Assembly: GCA_037102815.1 (NCBI GenBank)
Contig: BTPP01000001.1
Location: 1,823,001-1,887,000 of the forward strand
Length of the DNA stretch: 64,000 nucleotides
Direction of reading: 5' to 3'
Origin: Neurospora intermedia
Taxonomy: Eukaryota > Ascomycota > Sordariomycetes > Sordariales > Sordariaceae
The translations under genes were made by a program, and so were the position numbers. The notes under the pieces were generated by a model. It searched no databases, was not told where the DNA came from, and saw only the letters and a program-made list of their open reading frames with translations. Positions 36,022 through 48,414 of this stretch are shown here, piece after piece (the stretch's first letter is position 1; every line of letters starts with the position of its first letter).

Positions 36022-38000
36022 TCACTGTGTATGGTGAATGCTTTCAGGAGACAGAGAAGCGGGATCAACATCAAAGTGTTTGAGATCCATGTACTGGTTC
36101 AGCTCCATTTCTGCTTGGTTCGGTTCAGCGAATGGCGAGTGAGGATGCATCGGAAGTGTGTAACTGTGCTTGCCCGGCTGGTACATGTCGTGGGTGGAGC
36201 CATCGTCCGAAATCGCGGAGCCTTCGCAGATGGGAGGCATAGACATCGGCGGAGATTCGCTCATGATAGCAGGGTGGTCGAACGATAGCGGGGAAATCGA
36301 CGGAGGCGGGACACCGAGGCTCGAGGGGTTGATCATGGGCGAGAAAGTGGCGCTATAGGGGGTGAAGCTACCTGCCATGTTGCCATTGTCAGGAGGGGCG
36401 AAGTAGTTGGGACTGTTAAAGCCAGCCGGTGAGTGCGGAGCAGTCGTCGCCGACATGGGATACTGTCGCATATCCACCGACCCGAAGCCAGCCTGGGTAT
36501 CAATGCGCAAGTTGGGGTTGAGAGGACCCAGCATGTTGGGCTGCTGAGGGATAGGAGCGAAGATCTGGGGATTGTGAACGGGAGCCTGCTGATGCTCAGG
36601 TTGCGTGATGTGGAAGCTTGGGGGCTGCTGGAGCATTTGGAGTGTCTGGAAATCGATCGGTCCAGGGACACTGCGGCTACGCTGCCTCTTGTGGCCAGGT
36701 CCTCCCCGCATCATCATGTTGTTGTTCTGATGAACGTTGATCCCCCATTGGTTCTCCTGGAACATGCCCACGTGCGGCTGCGCAAAGTTTGGCTGAGAAG
36801 AGGGACGAGCTGGCGAAACAGGCGCAGACAGGGCCATGGGGTGGTGCATCTCCTGGAACATGTGGTTCGGGCTGTGACGATGCATGAAAGCCTCCAGGCT
36901 GACAAGCTTGGCAAGCTGGCCGCTCAAAATCTTGGGGTTGCCACCAAGGTGGTGAGTGAGCACGCTTGAAGCTTGCTGGTCCTCAGTGAAATCACCGACC
37001 TGGAAGAAGCCGCTAGCCTGGCCAGCCGCGTCCATGAAGAACAGGGGCGGGTGGAGGAGCTCGATCGTGATTCCGCCCATATGATCGCCATCGCCATTGT
37101 TGAGGTAAATATTCTTAATGTAAGAAAAGGGATACTCGATTTTGTATCCTTCCTGCTCGTTGTTGATGTAGTAGGTCATCGTGCACTTGTCGGGGGAGTA
37201 AAAGATGATGAGATCCATAGAGTTTTGAGACACGCGCATCCACTTGCCAATAGTGAGCGACTTGCAGGTGAGATGGTGAATCACTGTCGCGAGTCAGCAA
37301 GCCACTCCAACTCCAACCTGCATGAGATATTCGAGCCACAACTTACAGACTTTGCCCTGTCCGCCTTGCTCACCACCGAGCATGCCCTGGTGTCCATAAG
37401 GCAGCAAACCAGTGCGACCAAAGTAACCAAGACCCTTGCCCGACTCCATCGCCTGTATCGCAAGATACTGTCTCATGGACTCGGGGATGGAATCCATATC
37501 CTCGCCGCTCTCCAAGCTCTTCTTTGCCAGAAGCTTGATCTTGGCGCGACTGCTCATGAAGTCAGTCGATAGTCACAATTGTGATCGGGGAAGAAGCGCG
37601 CAGCAACAGAAACTTACCGATTCTGGAACCAAATCTGGACGGATCTTTCGGTCATGTTGATTTCCTCTGCTATCCTCTCGCGAACAGTGGCAGTCGGGGT
37701 AGGGTTCTTGTTGAACTCCATCTCGAGGGTTGTGAGCTGGTCCTGCGTCGCACGCTGCCTCTTCTGGTTCTTTTGCTGCTGAGTAAGGGTGCTCTTGCGA
37801 GGAGGGCGCCTCGAGGCCGAAGACTGGTTGTGGCTCTTGTTTCCATTGGCGGGAGTAGAGGGAGAAGGCGAAACACTGTCCTTGGGGCAGCTGGTCGAGG
37901 TGGGAGTAGGAAGAGGAGTCATGCTGGAGGTTGGCGAAGGCGCTTCCTGCTTCATGGACGGCGGGGCCAAAGTCTCCTGGTTGATTATGTCGGTAGCCAT
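36022..38000 (-). CDS. homeodomain transcription factor, Hoy1/Htf1/Phx1-like
   Basis: 615 residues from three exons: 37618-38000, 37347-37549 and 36022-37283. Introns are 37550-37617 (GTAAGT...GCAG) and 37284-37346 (GTAAGT...ACAG), both with CTGAC branch sites. The homeodomain lies at about residues 77-136; intron 1 cuts it inside WFQNRR, and splicing yields WFQNRRAKIK. A second conserved block follows at the exon 2/3 junction ([14 protein letters not shown], then CTMTYYINN and [11 protein letters not shown]), seen in Yarrowia Hoy1, fission yeast Phx1 and the conidiation regulators of the Htf1/Hox2 group. The remaining 350 residues are Pro/Met/Gln-rich, probably activation regions. It acts in the nucleus; a role in conidium or stress development is inferred from relatives. 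The ATG at 38000 is preferred; the frame upstream has only a TTG. Confidence 0.88.
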
Positions 38001-39711
38001 TGCGAGCAGCGCTGGTGTCCTTTCCTTGTTTCCAAATGAAAGCCAAGAGCGCGTTGAACGATGTTTATCTCTCAATACACGGATCCAGATGTCTCTGGAT
38101 TTGGCCTAGTGCTGGCCGACCCTGTTTGCCCGTTTCAGGTTGCGCGTCGAGCGGAAGGCTGAGGTGGTGGAGGTGTGATGTCGAAGGCGTATAGCAGTCG
38201 TGTGCGTGAGTATAAGCTATCGCGAGATTGCAGGTTGGCAACAGATGGAGGAATGCCACAAGACAATATGAAAGTCGTTTCTTTTGTGTGGTAATAATGA
38301 ATGTGTCGTCCTAGGCCGCAGTAGGTGGGCACAGGAGGATTAGTAGTGATAGTAGTATAGTAGTAGTAAGTACTAAGTGTCTAGCAGTGTTTGGATTGCC
38401 AGGGTGAGTGGCAGAGAGAGTGTGATATGTGTGTATGATAGCGGTGATGCTGATGTTGGTGTTGTGGTGGTGGTGGTGTTGATGATGATGATGATGCTGG
38501 ATTCAGACCGTAAAGGAAGGTAAGAGACCCGGAAAGAGTGACGGGACCTAATGGAATGGACTGAATTGATTATTGATCCAAAGTGAACGACTGTGGTTAG
38601 GTAGAAAAGCAAAAGAATGAAGGCAGGGGGAGAGACAGGAAAGGAAGGGCTTGTCGGTGAGAGACGAGACTGACGATGGCGACCGAGGTGGGTTGAAAAA
38701 AGAGGGAGTGGGAAAAAAAGAGAGCGACGAGGGCCGGGGACGGGGTAGACATTCGAGGGAAAAAGCAGAAAGGGCAATGGTGGAACATGCGACCACCACC
38801 CGACTCCAGCGGGCTCCAGGGTTAGGTCCAGGACTCCAACAGGGCTCCAGCAGGAGCGAGCGAGCGATGGGGCGGCACCGAAAAAAAAGCGGGTTCACCA
38901 GACTCTGGGCAACCACTGACTGCATGGACCTGGTGGCACTGCGAGCGAGACTGCGAATCACTGCGAATCACCGGTGCGAATGGCTGCTGCGAATGGCACC
39001 GTCCAGCCAGTGCCTCTGCTCGCTCTGTGGTGCCCACCACCGACACTAGTGTACTATGCTACTTGCGAAGGTGGGTCGCTCGATGCGGGTCGAGTGGCAT
39101 GGCGTTCAGGCGGGGGTTGCGGTTGGCCCATATCATCTCATGGTTGCCGTGCCTGGTCGTGCCTGGCGCCTTCCATCGCGACATGTCGTCCTCTCCCGGC
39201 GCAGCTGTTCGTCTGGTTCCAGCTTGGTGCGGTTTGGGTGCAGTTCTGGTGCAGTCTGGCGCAGAGGCGCTGCAGCAGAGGGGGTGTGAGGCAGACCGTT
39301 GGGATTGGACGCGGTCCATCGCTCGCAAGCACGGTAATGGCACAGCTCGACAGTCGACACAGCCAAGCAACAAGGAATGGAGGGCAGCAGACTTCACACT
39401 ACAGTAGAGGTAGGAGCACACTCGCACATTGACCAACGCTTCCCTTCAGTGCGGGACACGGCATGAGGGCGGCCCTCCTCCCAAGCCGTGAGCGACGACG
39501 GTACCTGCAGGAGGACGTGAACTCAAACTCATTCACTCACTGTCCCCATCCACAGTCCGTCAGACGCCATTTCATACCGTGGTCCCGTCCCGTCTCCATG
39601 GCACGCAGTTCAGTCTTGTCTCTTTATGAGAAAGGTTCTGTCTGTCGTCTGTCCTATTTGCAAACCAAGAAAAAAAAAAGAAGAGAAAAAAAGTCACAGC
39701 GAACAGCGATC
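38001..39711. promoter_or_regulatory. upstream region of homeodomain gene
   Basis: Leader and proximal promoter of the homeodomain gene on the minus strand. Contains GTGGTG/GATGAT microsatellites at 38460-38495, repeated GGGCTCCAG words near 38810-38850 and TGGTGCAG-like words near 39220-39260. No supported coding sequence. Confidence 0.4.
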
Positions 39712-40146
39712 ATGATGGAGTGGATCTCACAAACCACGCACCTTTTCCTCGTGCTCCTATTCGGGCTTTCAACGGCCAAAGCTTTCCGGTCCACCCCGTC
39801 CTTTTTCCCGAGTTCCCTTCCATCGTCCCTCTCACAACTTCTCTCACACTGTCCAGCTCTCCTAGCCAGACACACTACCTACGCTACAATAACCCCCCGT
39901 GACCCAGGGTTCGGTCGGATACCTGCCCGACTTGGCGACCCATCCAGGCCCCGTTTGCACCAGTTGACCCCTAATCCCAGGTCCCGGACGGACTCGACCA
40001 TTCAGATCAGAGACACTGCTTTAGCCCCCCAGGGTTACCTTACCACTGGAAAGAACGGCACTGATCCGACTGCCGCCAGGCCTGTTGGTGAGATCCTCTC
40101 CTCTGTTCCTGAGCTAGACAGTACCGAAAGAAGCTCTAGAAGTTGA
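39712..40146 (+). CDS. candidate small secreted protein (weak)
   Basis: An open frame of 144 residues from the ATG at 39712 begins MMEWISQTTHLFLVLLFGLS, which looks like a signal peptide with a likely cut after STAKA (about residue 24). The rest is Ser/Pro/Arg-rich with one cysteine and no recognised domain. The frame is open upstream to 39463, but that part is basic and unlike coding sequence. No clear TATA box or intron is seen. It stands alone in a gene-sparse region upstream of the homeodomain gene. It may be chance; only the signal peptide supports it. Confidence 0.22.
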   Translation: MMEWISQTTHLFLVLLFGLSTAKAFRSTPSFFPSSLPSSLSQLLSHCPALLARHTTYATITPRDPGFGRIPARLGDPSRPRLHQLTPNPRSRTDSTIQIRDTALAPQGYLTTGKNGTDPTAARPVGEILSSVPELDSTERSSRS

Positions 40147-40341
40147 AGGGGTCTGAGGGGAAAGAAAGGGGAGGGGGTGCTGGAATCGCGAGGGCTCGGG
40201 CTTGGGCCCCGCGACCACCGGACTGTCCACAACGCCCATTTCGGTAATCAAGAGCTTGAGACAGACGACGGGGGAGGGTAACCAGGTCTTCAAACAGACG
40301 TAAGCATACACAGGACACAGTACCCCGATGGAGATGGGGAG

Positions 40342-40371
40342 CCTGACCTGACCTGGCCTGACCTGACCTGA
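40342..40371. repeat. (CCTGA)n microsatellite
   Basis: Six five-base units, one with CCTGG in place of CCTGA. Confidence 0.85.
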
Positions 40372-41312
40372 CTGATCACGACTTGGCCACTATGTAACAC
40401 ACTGGGACCGGTGCAACGCCGATGCTGCCAAAAGATTCAGCAGTCCCGGTCGGCATGGGCAGCCGAGCTCGTTTTTTTTTCTACATATGGATCTCATTCC
40501 CGTCGACAGCAGTTGGTTGTCTTCCTACCTGTTGGTAAACATGCCAAGTATTAGACGACGACGTTTTTATCTTATCGACGGAGGACTCGTCCGTTTGGTC
40601 ATCAGCCGACGAACAATCGACATCCACTCACGGTCGCCGAGGCCATGGTCTTGTTGTCCGTTGGGTCTTTGGGGGGATGCCACGGCCCATCATCCGTCAA
40701 GGTGAATTGGAATAAATGAACACAAGCGGACCTTGCAACACATAATCGGATGAGCTTGCTGCTCCCGGAGATCTTCTCCAAACCTCCAGGTACGTATACA
40801 ATCGGTCCAATTCTCGTCGTCTGTTATACCATATGCTACTTGCTCTCCTGGCACCTGTCCACCTCATACAAGAGGATGCGTAGCTACCCGGATAATCCTG
40901 CTGTGCAACGTGCGCTCGCGTTCATCATCGGGCTCATTCGGGTACAGTTTGAAAGGCAGATCGCCATTCAGTGATGCTCACAGTGACAGCATACTCACGG
41001 AAACAGCACCCTATGGCTTCTCAAAGCCTTCAATAAATTTGGACCCTTCTAAAGTCCCCTAGCTGATCGGCCCTGTTGTCGACGTCTGCCATTGCCGTTG
41101 CCGCGGGTTGGCGGGTCAGGAGGGACTGGGAGCCCCAGCAGTCATATGGTATTCGAACAGCGCTACCAGCGAGACCATGCAGCAGCCTGACTCTCGCACA
41201 AACCGGATGCCTCCACCAGGTGTTTGAACTGAAGGTTAGCGCAATGGATCGGCACGATATGGTGCGAATTCGGATTGCATCAAGCTGCACTAGTAATCAT
41301 CCACTTGACACT

Positions 41313-41342
41313 GGAGAGAGAGAGAGAGAGACAGAGAGAGAG
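41313..41342. repeat. (GA)n microsatellite
   Basis: GA dinucleotide run with one ACA interruption, non-coding. Confidence 0.9.
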
Positions 41343-44132
41343 GTGTGTGTGGCACGATGGTCTTTCCACCATCGGCCGTTATATAGCCATGTCCCTGTTT
41401 CTTTTTCTTTTTTTGTGTTTTCTGTTTTTTAAACTCTTGCCTCGTTGCTACCCAACGTTGCCGTTAAAACACCAACATAGCCAAAGCTGGCTGTTTGATC
41501 CGTCGCTTGGCAATCCGCGCCGTTAGCCTCTCCGAGGCGGCTTCAACACGCCTCCAGTTGTGGTGTACAGGGACAGCGAAGCAACGGGGCAGCGAGCTAA
41601 AAAAGAAGTTCGTTCCCGGGGGTGCAGCGACGTGAGGGCTTTTGGTGTGCACACCAGAAAAGCCAAGAAGTGCCTGATGCCAAATTCAGGAACACCAATC
41701 GGCGTTCATTTAAGGACATCGGCTCCATAGTTTGGGGGCAGTCTTGGCCGGCCCTCCTGGGACTGAAAAGGGGGTAAACAGCGAGACCTCAAGCGACCAC
41801 ACAGTGCGCTAAACTGTCAAGGGCTCATGTCGCCGTTCAGTTACTAGTAGTAGTAGGTGTTGTTCGCTTCGCCCTCGTCGCTGTTGTTATTCCATTTCTC
41901 TTCTTTCACCACCATGTCTAGCCTCCATCTATTTGAGTCGCGATTCTGGGATGGGCGATTACGTGCGTACTCCAGCTCCTTGGTGTCGCTAACGCTCATC
42001 GATCTCATGCGAACACTCGAGTCTGTGTCTCCTCATCCTTGTCTTCAGACCGCTGTGTGTTCTGTGAGACAGTTTCACAAGTTTAGTCCCAATGTATACA
42101 AGCCTCGATCCCCTCGAGTCCCGTACTAGTCGAATTCGTCGTGCATTGGCGGGTTGGTCAGTCATCAGTGGGGGTCTTGTCGGGTCAGCTGGCGGACCTA
42201 GAAGCCCGAAGCACAGCCCACGTTCTCGGCTTTCCTGTCTCATCGGGATACTATGGGGAAAGAGGGCAAGGGGTTGTTGATGTTGGTGTTCTTGGCTGAC
42301 AATCCTTCAGGACATCGCCACAACAAGATGAAAGTTTGTTCAAGTGCATCTGCTATCACCGTTCTTGCTGCCCGCAGACAGAACAGGGCGAGGAGAACGA
42401 GACTTTGACCCGACATAGAAGAAAGGAGTCACTCAATTCAAGTGCGGGGGCAGAGACGTCAGATGCACGTCTGTGCACAGTGCTGCGACCTTGCGTTGCT
42501 GCAGTGTGTTCCTGCGTTAGCGCCCTTTGTTTTTTTACTGCGTGATGCTGATGCGGCGTCAATACACAACACGCCTCACTCGCTGCTCGTCTTGACGGTT
42601 GAGAAACTGAACCAGGCAGGTCAAGTTCCCTCCACGCGGCTCCCCACAAGCACTGCAACCAATATTGTGATGGGCTCTCTTCGGGTGTTTGGCATGACGC
42701 GGTCAGTTCAATAAGCTTGAGAAGAATGTTACACTAGAGGCAGGTAACGGGCGAGATGGGGGGGCGATAACACTGATCATCCATCAACAGCCTTCTTTGA
42801 GATACCAAGCACGAACACGATGCGGCGCTGATAGCTAGGAACAAGTCGCTGATTGATCTTATCACATGAAATCAGCTGTGTACCGGGACGGCTATATGAT
42901 CTTCTTGCAAGCCCACATCGTCCATGTTTTCCCACGTTCTTTTCGATCTCGCACTGGTCTAAGCAGCCTCATGCTCTCAACGGGGAAGGGCCGGGACCTC
43001 GCCAATGGAATGAAATCGGGCTTGGGCATGTGAACCACCAGGAGCGGGGCAATTTTCATATAGCAGCCGCCCGGTCCGCAAGAATGCTTACTAGCTTCTA
43101 AAAACTGATGGCAAACATGACTGAGGAAGCCGGAGACACTGGTAAGATCGTGATCGAAGACGGCAAAGACCGCAGAACAACTACTATCATATAGTCCTGA
43201 AAACCGGCGTGGAGACTTGGGACAGCATTAGCATCAGATGACAACGGACAACGTTCCGACAGCCCGGTGCTGCGAAACCGCGCGAAGCGGGCGTTTTTCC
43301 GTGTTTGGATTACAGATCAAACCAGACCAGAGGTATGTATGTAATGCCTGCCTTTTCTTGGGCGTGGCTATCTCCGAAAAGGATATTTATTCCGGCACGG
43401 CAGATTCTCCATTTCGAAAATTGATTGAGGTTTGTTACCCTTGAGAAGACAGGCTCTCTTGGATCTCAACACTTCAAAACACGGCATCTCCTCGTTATGG
43501 TCTTGGGATTCAATGCGACTGCGATGCCATGACCGGTATCCCTGCGAGAGAGACATCAATCAGAACGAACGACTCGGAAGGAGCTTGGACAGTGCGACAG
43601 CGACAGCAACAGCGACGGACGGACAAGGACAGGGTCGAAAACCCACCTTACCCCTGGATTTGTGGAGCAGACAAGGATCACTAGCGGGACACAAGTCAGT
43701 AAGCGGTGCGATTCCATTGGTTTTCAGATTTCGAGCTTCCAAGCAGTACAAGTCCGTTGCCGTGGTGGTTTGTGCCCTCTGTTTCCCTTTTCCTCTTCCT
43801 CTCAGACAGAGTCTCTGACCCCGAGTTGATCTCTCCTCCTGACAAGCCCGACCATCCGTCCAATCCCTCACCTCAAAACAACCCTCAATTCCGTCCATCC
43901 ATCTCACCCCCAATGATGTGCGCCGTCTCAATGGACACATTCATCGACATGTCAAAAGAGGGGCATGCCAATGCAAATCCTACATTTCTGTTTTGTTTCT
44001 TTGGCGGGGGTTACAACGTCACATTCGTTGTCCTGAGTCGTGACATACATCGATATAGCACACACAACACGTCAAACATCTGCCCTGCCCGGATAGAAAA
44101 CATGGGAAGAACGGCAGGAGAAATCAATCGAA

Positions 44133-44135
<3 letters not shown>

Positions 44136-44183
<48 letters not shown>
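44136..44183. repeat. homopolymer A48
   Basis: Uninterrupted run of about 48 A, not inside a supported gene. The lysine run in the + strand open frame through it is an artefact. Confidence 0.95.
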
Positions 44184-44184
<1 letters not shown>

Positions 44185-47100
44185 ATTGAAGAGCTCTCAA
44201 CTGGCCCTGCACACCACTTGTCACCATAAGGTGCACCGTGCGGTTACATATTCTGATGACGACCTTCACTGCTAACAAGCGATATGATCTTTGGCGGAGC
44301 TTTCGTCCCCCTTTCCCCATCCGGCTGGAGGGGGAATTCGGACATCGTCCGTCTACTAGAGCTGTGAATGGGCCTTGAGGACGAACTTAGAATAGGACAG
44401 AACGCGCTCGCGGCCTGCTTTCTCTTGTTTTTTTTTTTTTCCCCGACGCGAAACGACGGCGGCGATCGTTCATGCGGCTATCCGCTTGGTTTGCTGATTG
44501 GTCTGTCGTCTGAATGTCTCTTCAGAAGTGTTCATAGCATTATGCACGTCTGACTGGCCGTAAGCATTGTGCGCCGGCGAAACAAGGCAAAAGCACTGTG
44601 GATAGAAAGCTGACAGAGCACAATTATGCGAAACACGCGATGTCGTAAAAGCACCACTGACTCTTGGGAATAGGAAAGTCGGAAACATGTCCCACAGCAT
44701 TCGGCGCGCGCGAGCTGGAGATGCAAAAGTCAAAATAGCCACAGAGCCATCCATCGTCAACATAGATCTGAAGATTCTCGAAACACACCTGGCCGCGGGA
44801 AGCCATGTGGTCATGACGATAAGCTCAAGGCCAATCCCTGGTAAGATATTGATGACGGCCGTGGAAAGTCACCGGCCTGAACTGGGATTATACAAGCACG
44901 CCGCAGTCATTCACCGTCTCCTAACGTTTCCGCTCATCCATTGGTCACGGAGCTCTCGGTAGTTATTAGGCGACGGTGGTGCTCTCTTTCTCTCCTTTTC
45001 TTCAGCCCTGAAAGTGGACGCCCGTTCCTCAACATCATGGACCATATACATGATACATCAGCTCCCCTTGTCCGATAAAAGCCGTTGTGCTCGCTGTCAG
45101 CCTCGGATTTATCTAGTGTACCTGGCATGAGCCGCATGACGGACGAGCCCGGCCAGGGTTGCCAAAATGGGCATGTGCACATCGTGTTCGGGGCTTCCAT
45201 CGATGTCGAACCGAAGCATGACGGTCCGGTCTCCTTACATAGTGTACTTGACTGGATTTAGGCACCTGCTCCGAACGCACGCCCGCGATGCGACCGAGGT
45301 CCACTCAGCATCGTCCTGCTAGTGCGATATGTGTTTAGAGGTAGAGGATATGAACCAAGTGGTTACTCGTCAGTTCATCCTCTAAAGGCACACCGACTCG
45401 CTCTTTGTACAATGTTTCCTTTTCGATGAGTGTTGAGGGAAGAAAGACCCCACTCTCTTTGGATACGCTCCATCGAAAAGATGGATGATACCCAGAAGCA
45501 AAACGATGACCGTCAGAATTCAATGCGAAGGTTACCTACACATACATATTAAGTGATGTTATGTGACAAGCACGTTTCCCGACCTTATACCCGGCAGGAT
45601 CTGGTGCTGCAAACATTTGGTTCTATCAAGGCGGACTTTCGCATTGCATGAGCGGTCCGCCCCCGGCTCCGAGGTAGTCACCGAGGGCCCCGGGGTACAG
45701 GCCCATCAGAGAACCTGTCGACCTCGGATGATCGGCTCCTGTCCGAAGTTGCGGGCAGGAAGAAAAGAACGACGACTTCGCATGGCCGTCAAATCTACCC
45801 TACCCGCCTAAACTCGCCCGGGTGTCCTCTTCCGTCACAAGAGTGCCTTCTCCGTGCTGGGTTGCTATGCATGATTATGCACGGTCAATAAGGTTACATC
45901 CCATTCCTCTTCAAAAAAACCACCAATCCCAAGACGGAGCTCCGAAACTTCTGAAACTCGCGCTTTGCGAACATTGACACAAAAAAACCAAAAGACCGGG
46001 TTTACCCTGGTCATTCACCGTCAAAAAAGGAAGACATCTTGCCCATTGAGGAAGTTGGGTTGTTGACGACAACCCGTTCTCGACTCGTTTGATCACCCCA
46101 GATTTGACGATACGATCACTCGCGTCACCACCGTCAACATTTATACATCTCGTGGTGTTGGGCGGTGCATCAATCTCAACAACGACAAGATCAGACAAAC
46201 ACGTATGCATAAATTCTTTGTCCTGCATGGCTCAGACAGCATGAACGACAAGACTGCATTCACCTTCACCACGATACTTCAACCACAGGTGGTGGCGAAT
46301 AACTACTGATTACATCGAACGTTTAGCTTTATGCTTGCGATGTCCTGATTATCTTCCATCACTGGTATTTCCGTTCTTCTCATTCGCTGCTCTTCTGTCT
46401 TTTTCTTCTTCCCAACCTCGGCGTATCTGATCAACCTACAGAAACGCTTCGTCATCAGTGATTATCCACCAGGGACGGATGCCACGATAACACATGCTAC
46501 CATTGCCGGGAGATCCTCTTCTCCTTGTGTATCCGTAGTGTATACTACTTGTCATTGTGCCCTGGGTCCGGATCTGGCCAACGGCAAGATGAAGATCATG
46601 GTTGGGGTCGTTGAGCGACAGGATCTCCAGGAATACCTGGTCTTCTGTTCTGTTCACATTCTGCCAGAAGATCTATGTCATGAAAGAACTTACTCTACAA
46701 GGACAGAGAGTTCCGTCTCGTGGGGGATGTGATGCAGTTTGTGATGTAACAGAGCTATAATCAGATGCTTATAACTTTGGCAAAACTGAACGTAACCACG
46801 GCATGAAGATCATACAATCTATAGCTAAGCTATACTATACTATACCCCCCAACTCCTTACCCGTCGATATTTTGATACTTCCTGTCCTCTTCTGTTGTAT
46901 TTTCTCGAAGCTGAAGCAGCATAATCCCAGTACTTATTGACCCAGCAGAGTAGTGTAGAGTCATGTTTACCTCCTTGTCCTGCTACTGCACACGCTTCAG
47001 AACTGATTACATGTACCCTCAATAGTCAGTTGACGCATATCATATGCAACTTTGGAAGTATTGAACTCTCAAAGAAACCTAAACATTCACCATGTCACGC

Positions 47101-48414
47101 CAAACAAAGTCCATTCAGCCTGTATCCAGCTGCGTACCTATTTAGCACACTCGCATCATCTGATGCTAACCAGGATCTCCCGTCCGGTCACGCAATCATC
47201 TTACCAGGAAACCCCAGGAACATCTCAACAACCGTCTTCCTTGCCCACCCGTTCCGTTCCGCTCCGTTCCGTCCCTCCCAGGCGCACGCCCGAACGAGTG
47301 AGTGCTTGAGCAACCGGACTGGTTTTTGGGACAGTTTTAGCTCTGTAGAGGTAAGGTGTGGGAGTTTGGGGAACTTGGCTACGTTGTAGTTGGCGTGGTT
47401 CTTCTTACTCGCTGTTATTAGGTATCTTGCTTCGAATTAGATATCCTATGCAGTCACTCACTACCTATCTGATGACATACTCCCAAGAAGGGCTTAATGT
47501 TGTTTCGCTCCTGAGTAGAAGAAGACTTCCTACTCGTGTGAGCAATATAAAAAAAGCTGTTTCGATAGTTACAAACTGGGACGAAGCGACAGGCAAGGTA
47601 CACGAATTAAAAGACAAAAAAGTTATTCAGAAGGTGAAAATGCATGAAAACCACCATGGTCGATAAAATACAATAGCAATCGTGCCAAAAAGGACGAGGA
47701 GGAGGAGAAATGGATATATGGGCGTGTCGTAGATAAGCTCGTGCTGTCGAATCTCGTCTTGATGACGAGAGCAGACATTCCAAGTCTTCATTCAACTACG
47801 AGTTTGAACTCAGTACTCTGTTTGGCATTACATGAAAAATGGTTCTGTCGTAGGTAGTGCCTGGGCCGTTTTTCCACTGGTGCATGGTTAGTACTGGAAT
47901 ATAGTGTATAGATCAACCCCTAAACCTGTTTGTTAGCGCAAGAAGGTCCCACTGGGTGTCTCACACATGCACCAAAACTTGACTCCATTCACAGCAGCCA
48001 AAACAAACCTGTGTTCAGACAATAGCCATACAGTAATGAGATTGTAGAGCATGAGGTTATATGGCGAAGCAGCGGCCCGTTTCATGTTCCACTGTGTTTT
48101 ACCAGTGTTTGAAGAGTGTTGACCAAACCTTGGCGTGGTTGTAACAACTGCGTTAGGTACCCCTTATCAAGCAGTGAGACCGAGTGTTGTTTGATGTAGG
48201 GTAAGTACCTCTCAAAACAGTGCCAACCCTTCGTTCCAACTCGACTGATATTATGCTTCGCCTTCTATGATGTCTAACTGACCAGAAACACCCTAATGGC
48301 GCCTAGTTTTTCTATGATTGGTATCAAATGCGCGACAAAAGCTCCATTCTACTCTTTACCTAAACCCATTGCGACCAACCCCAACACCGTCTATTGAACA
48401 GCTGAGCGCACCTT

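Larger units (their letters stand above)
40147..48414. other. long intergenic region, no gene recognised
   Basis: More than 8 kb with only short, shifting open frames. Contents: a (CCTGA)n microsatellite at 40342-40371, (GA)n at 41313-41342, A48 at 44136-44183 and a TATAC repeat near 46830-46845. No tRNA, 5S rRNA or transposase signal was found by eye. Possible content is distal control DNA for the homeodomain gene or non-coding transcripts. Confidence 0.45.

Noticed and set aside
43706-44275. 189-codon frame with a long lysine run
   Set aside because: The lysine run is the A48 homopolymer. The rest is low-complexity without family signal.
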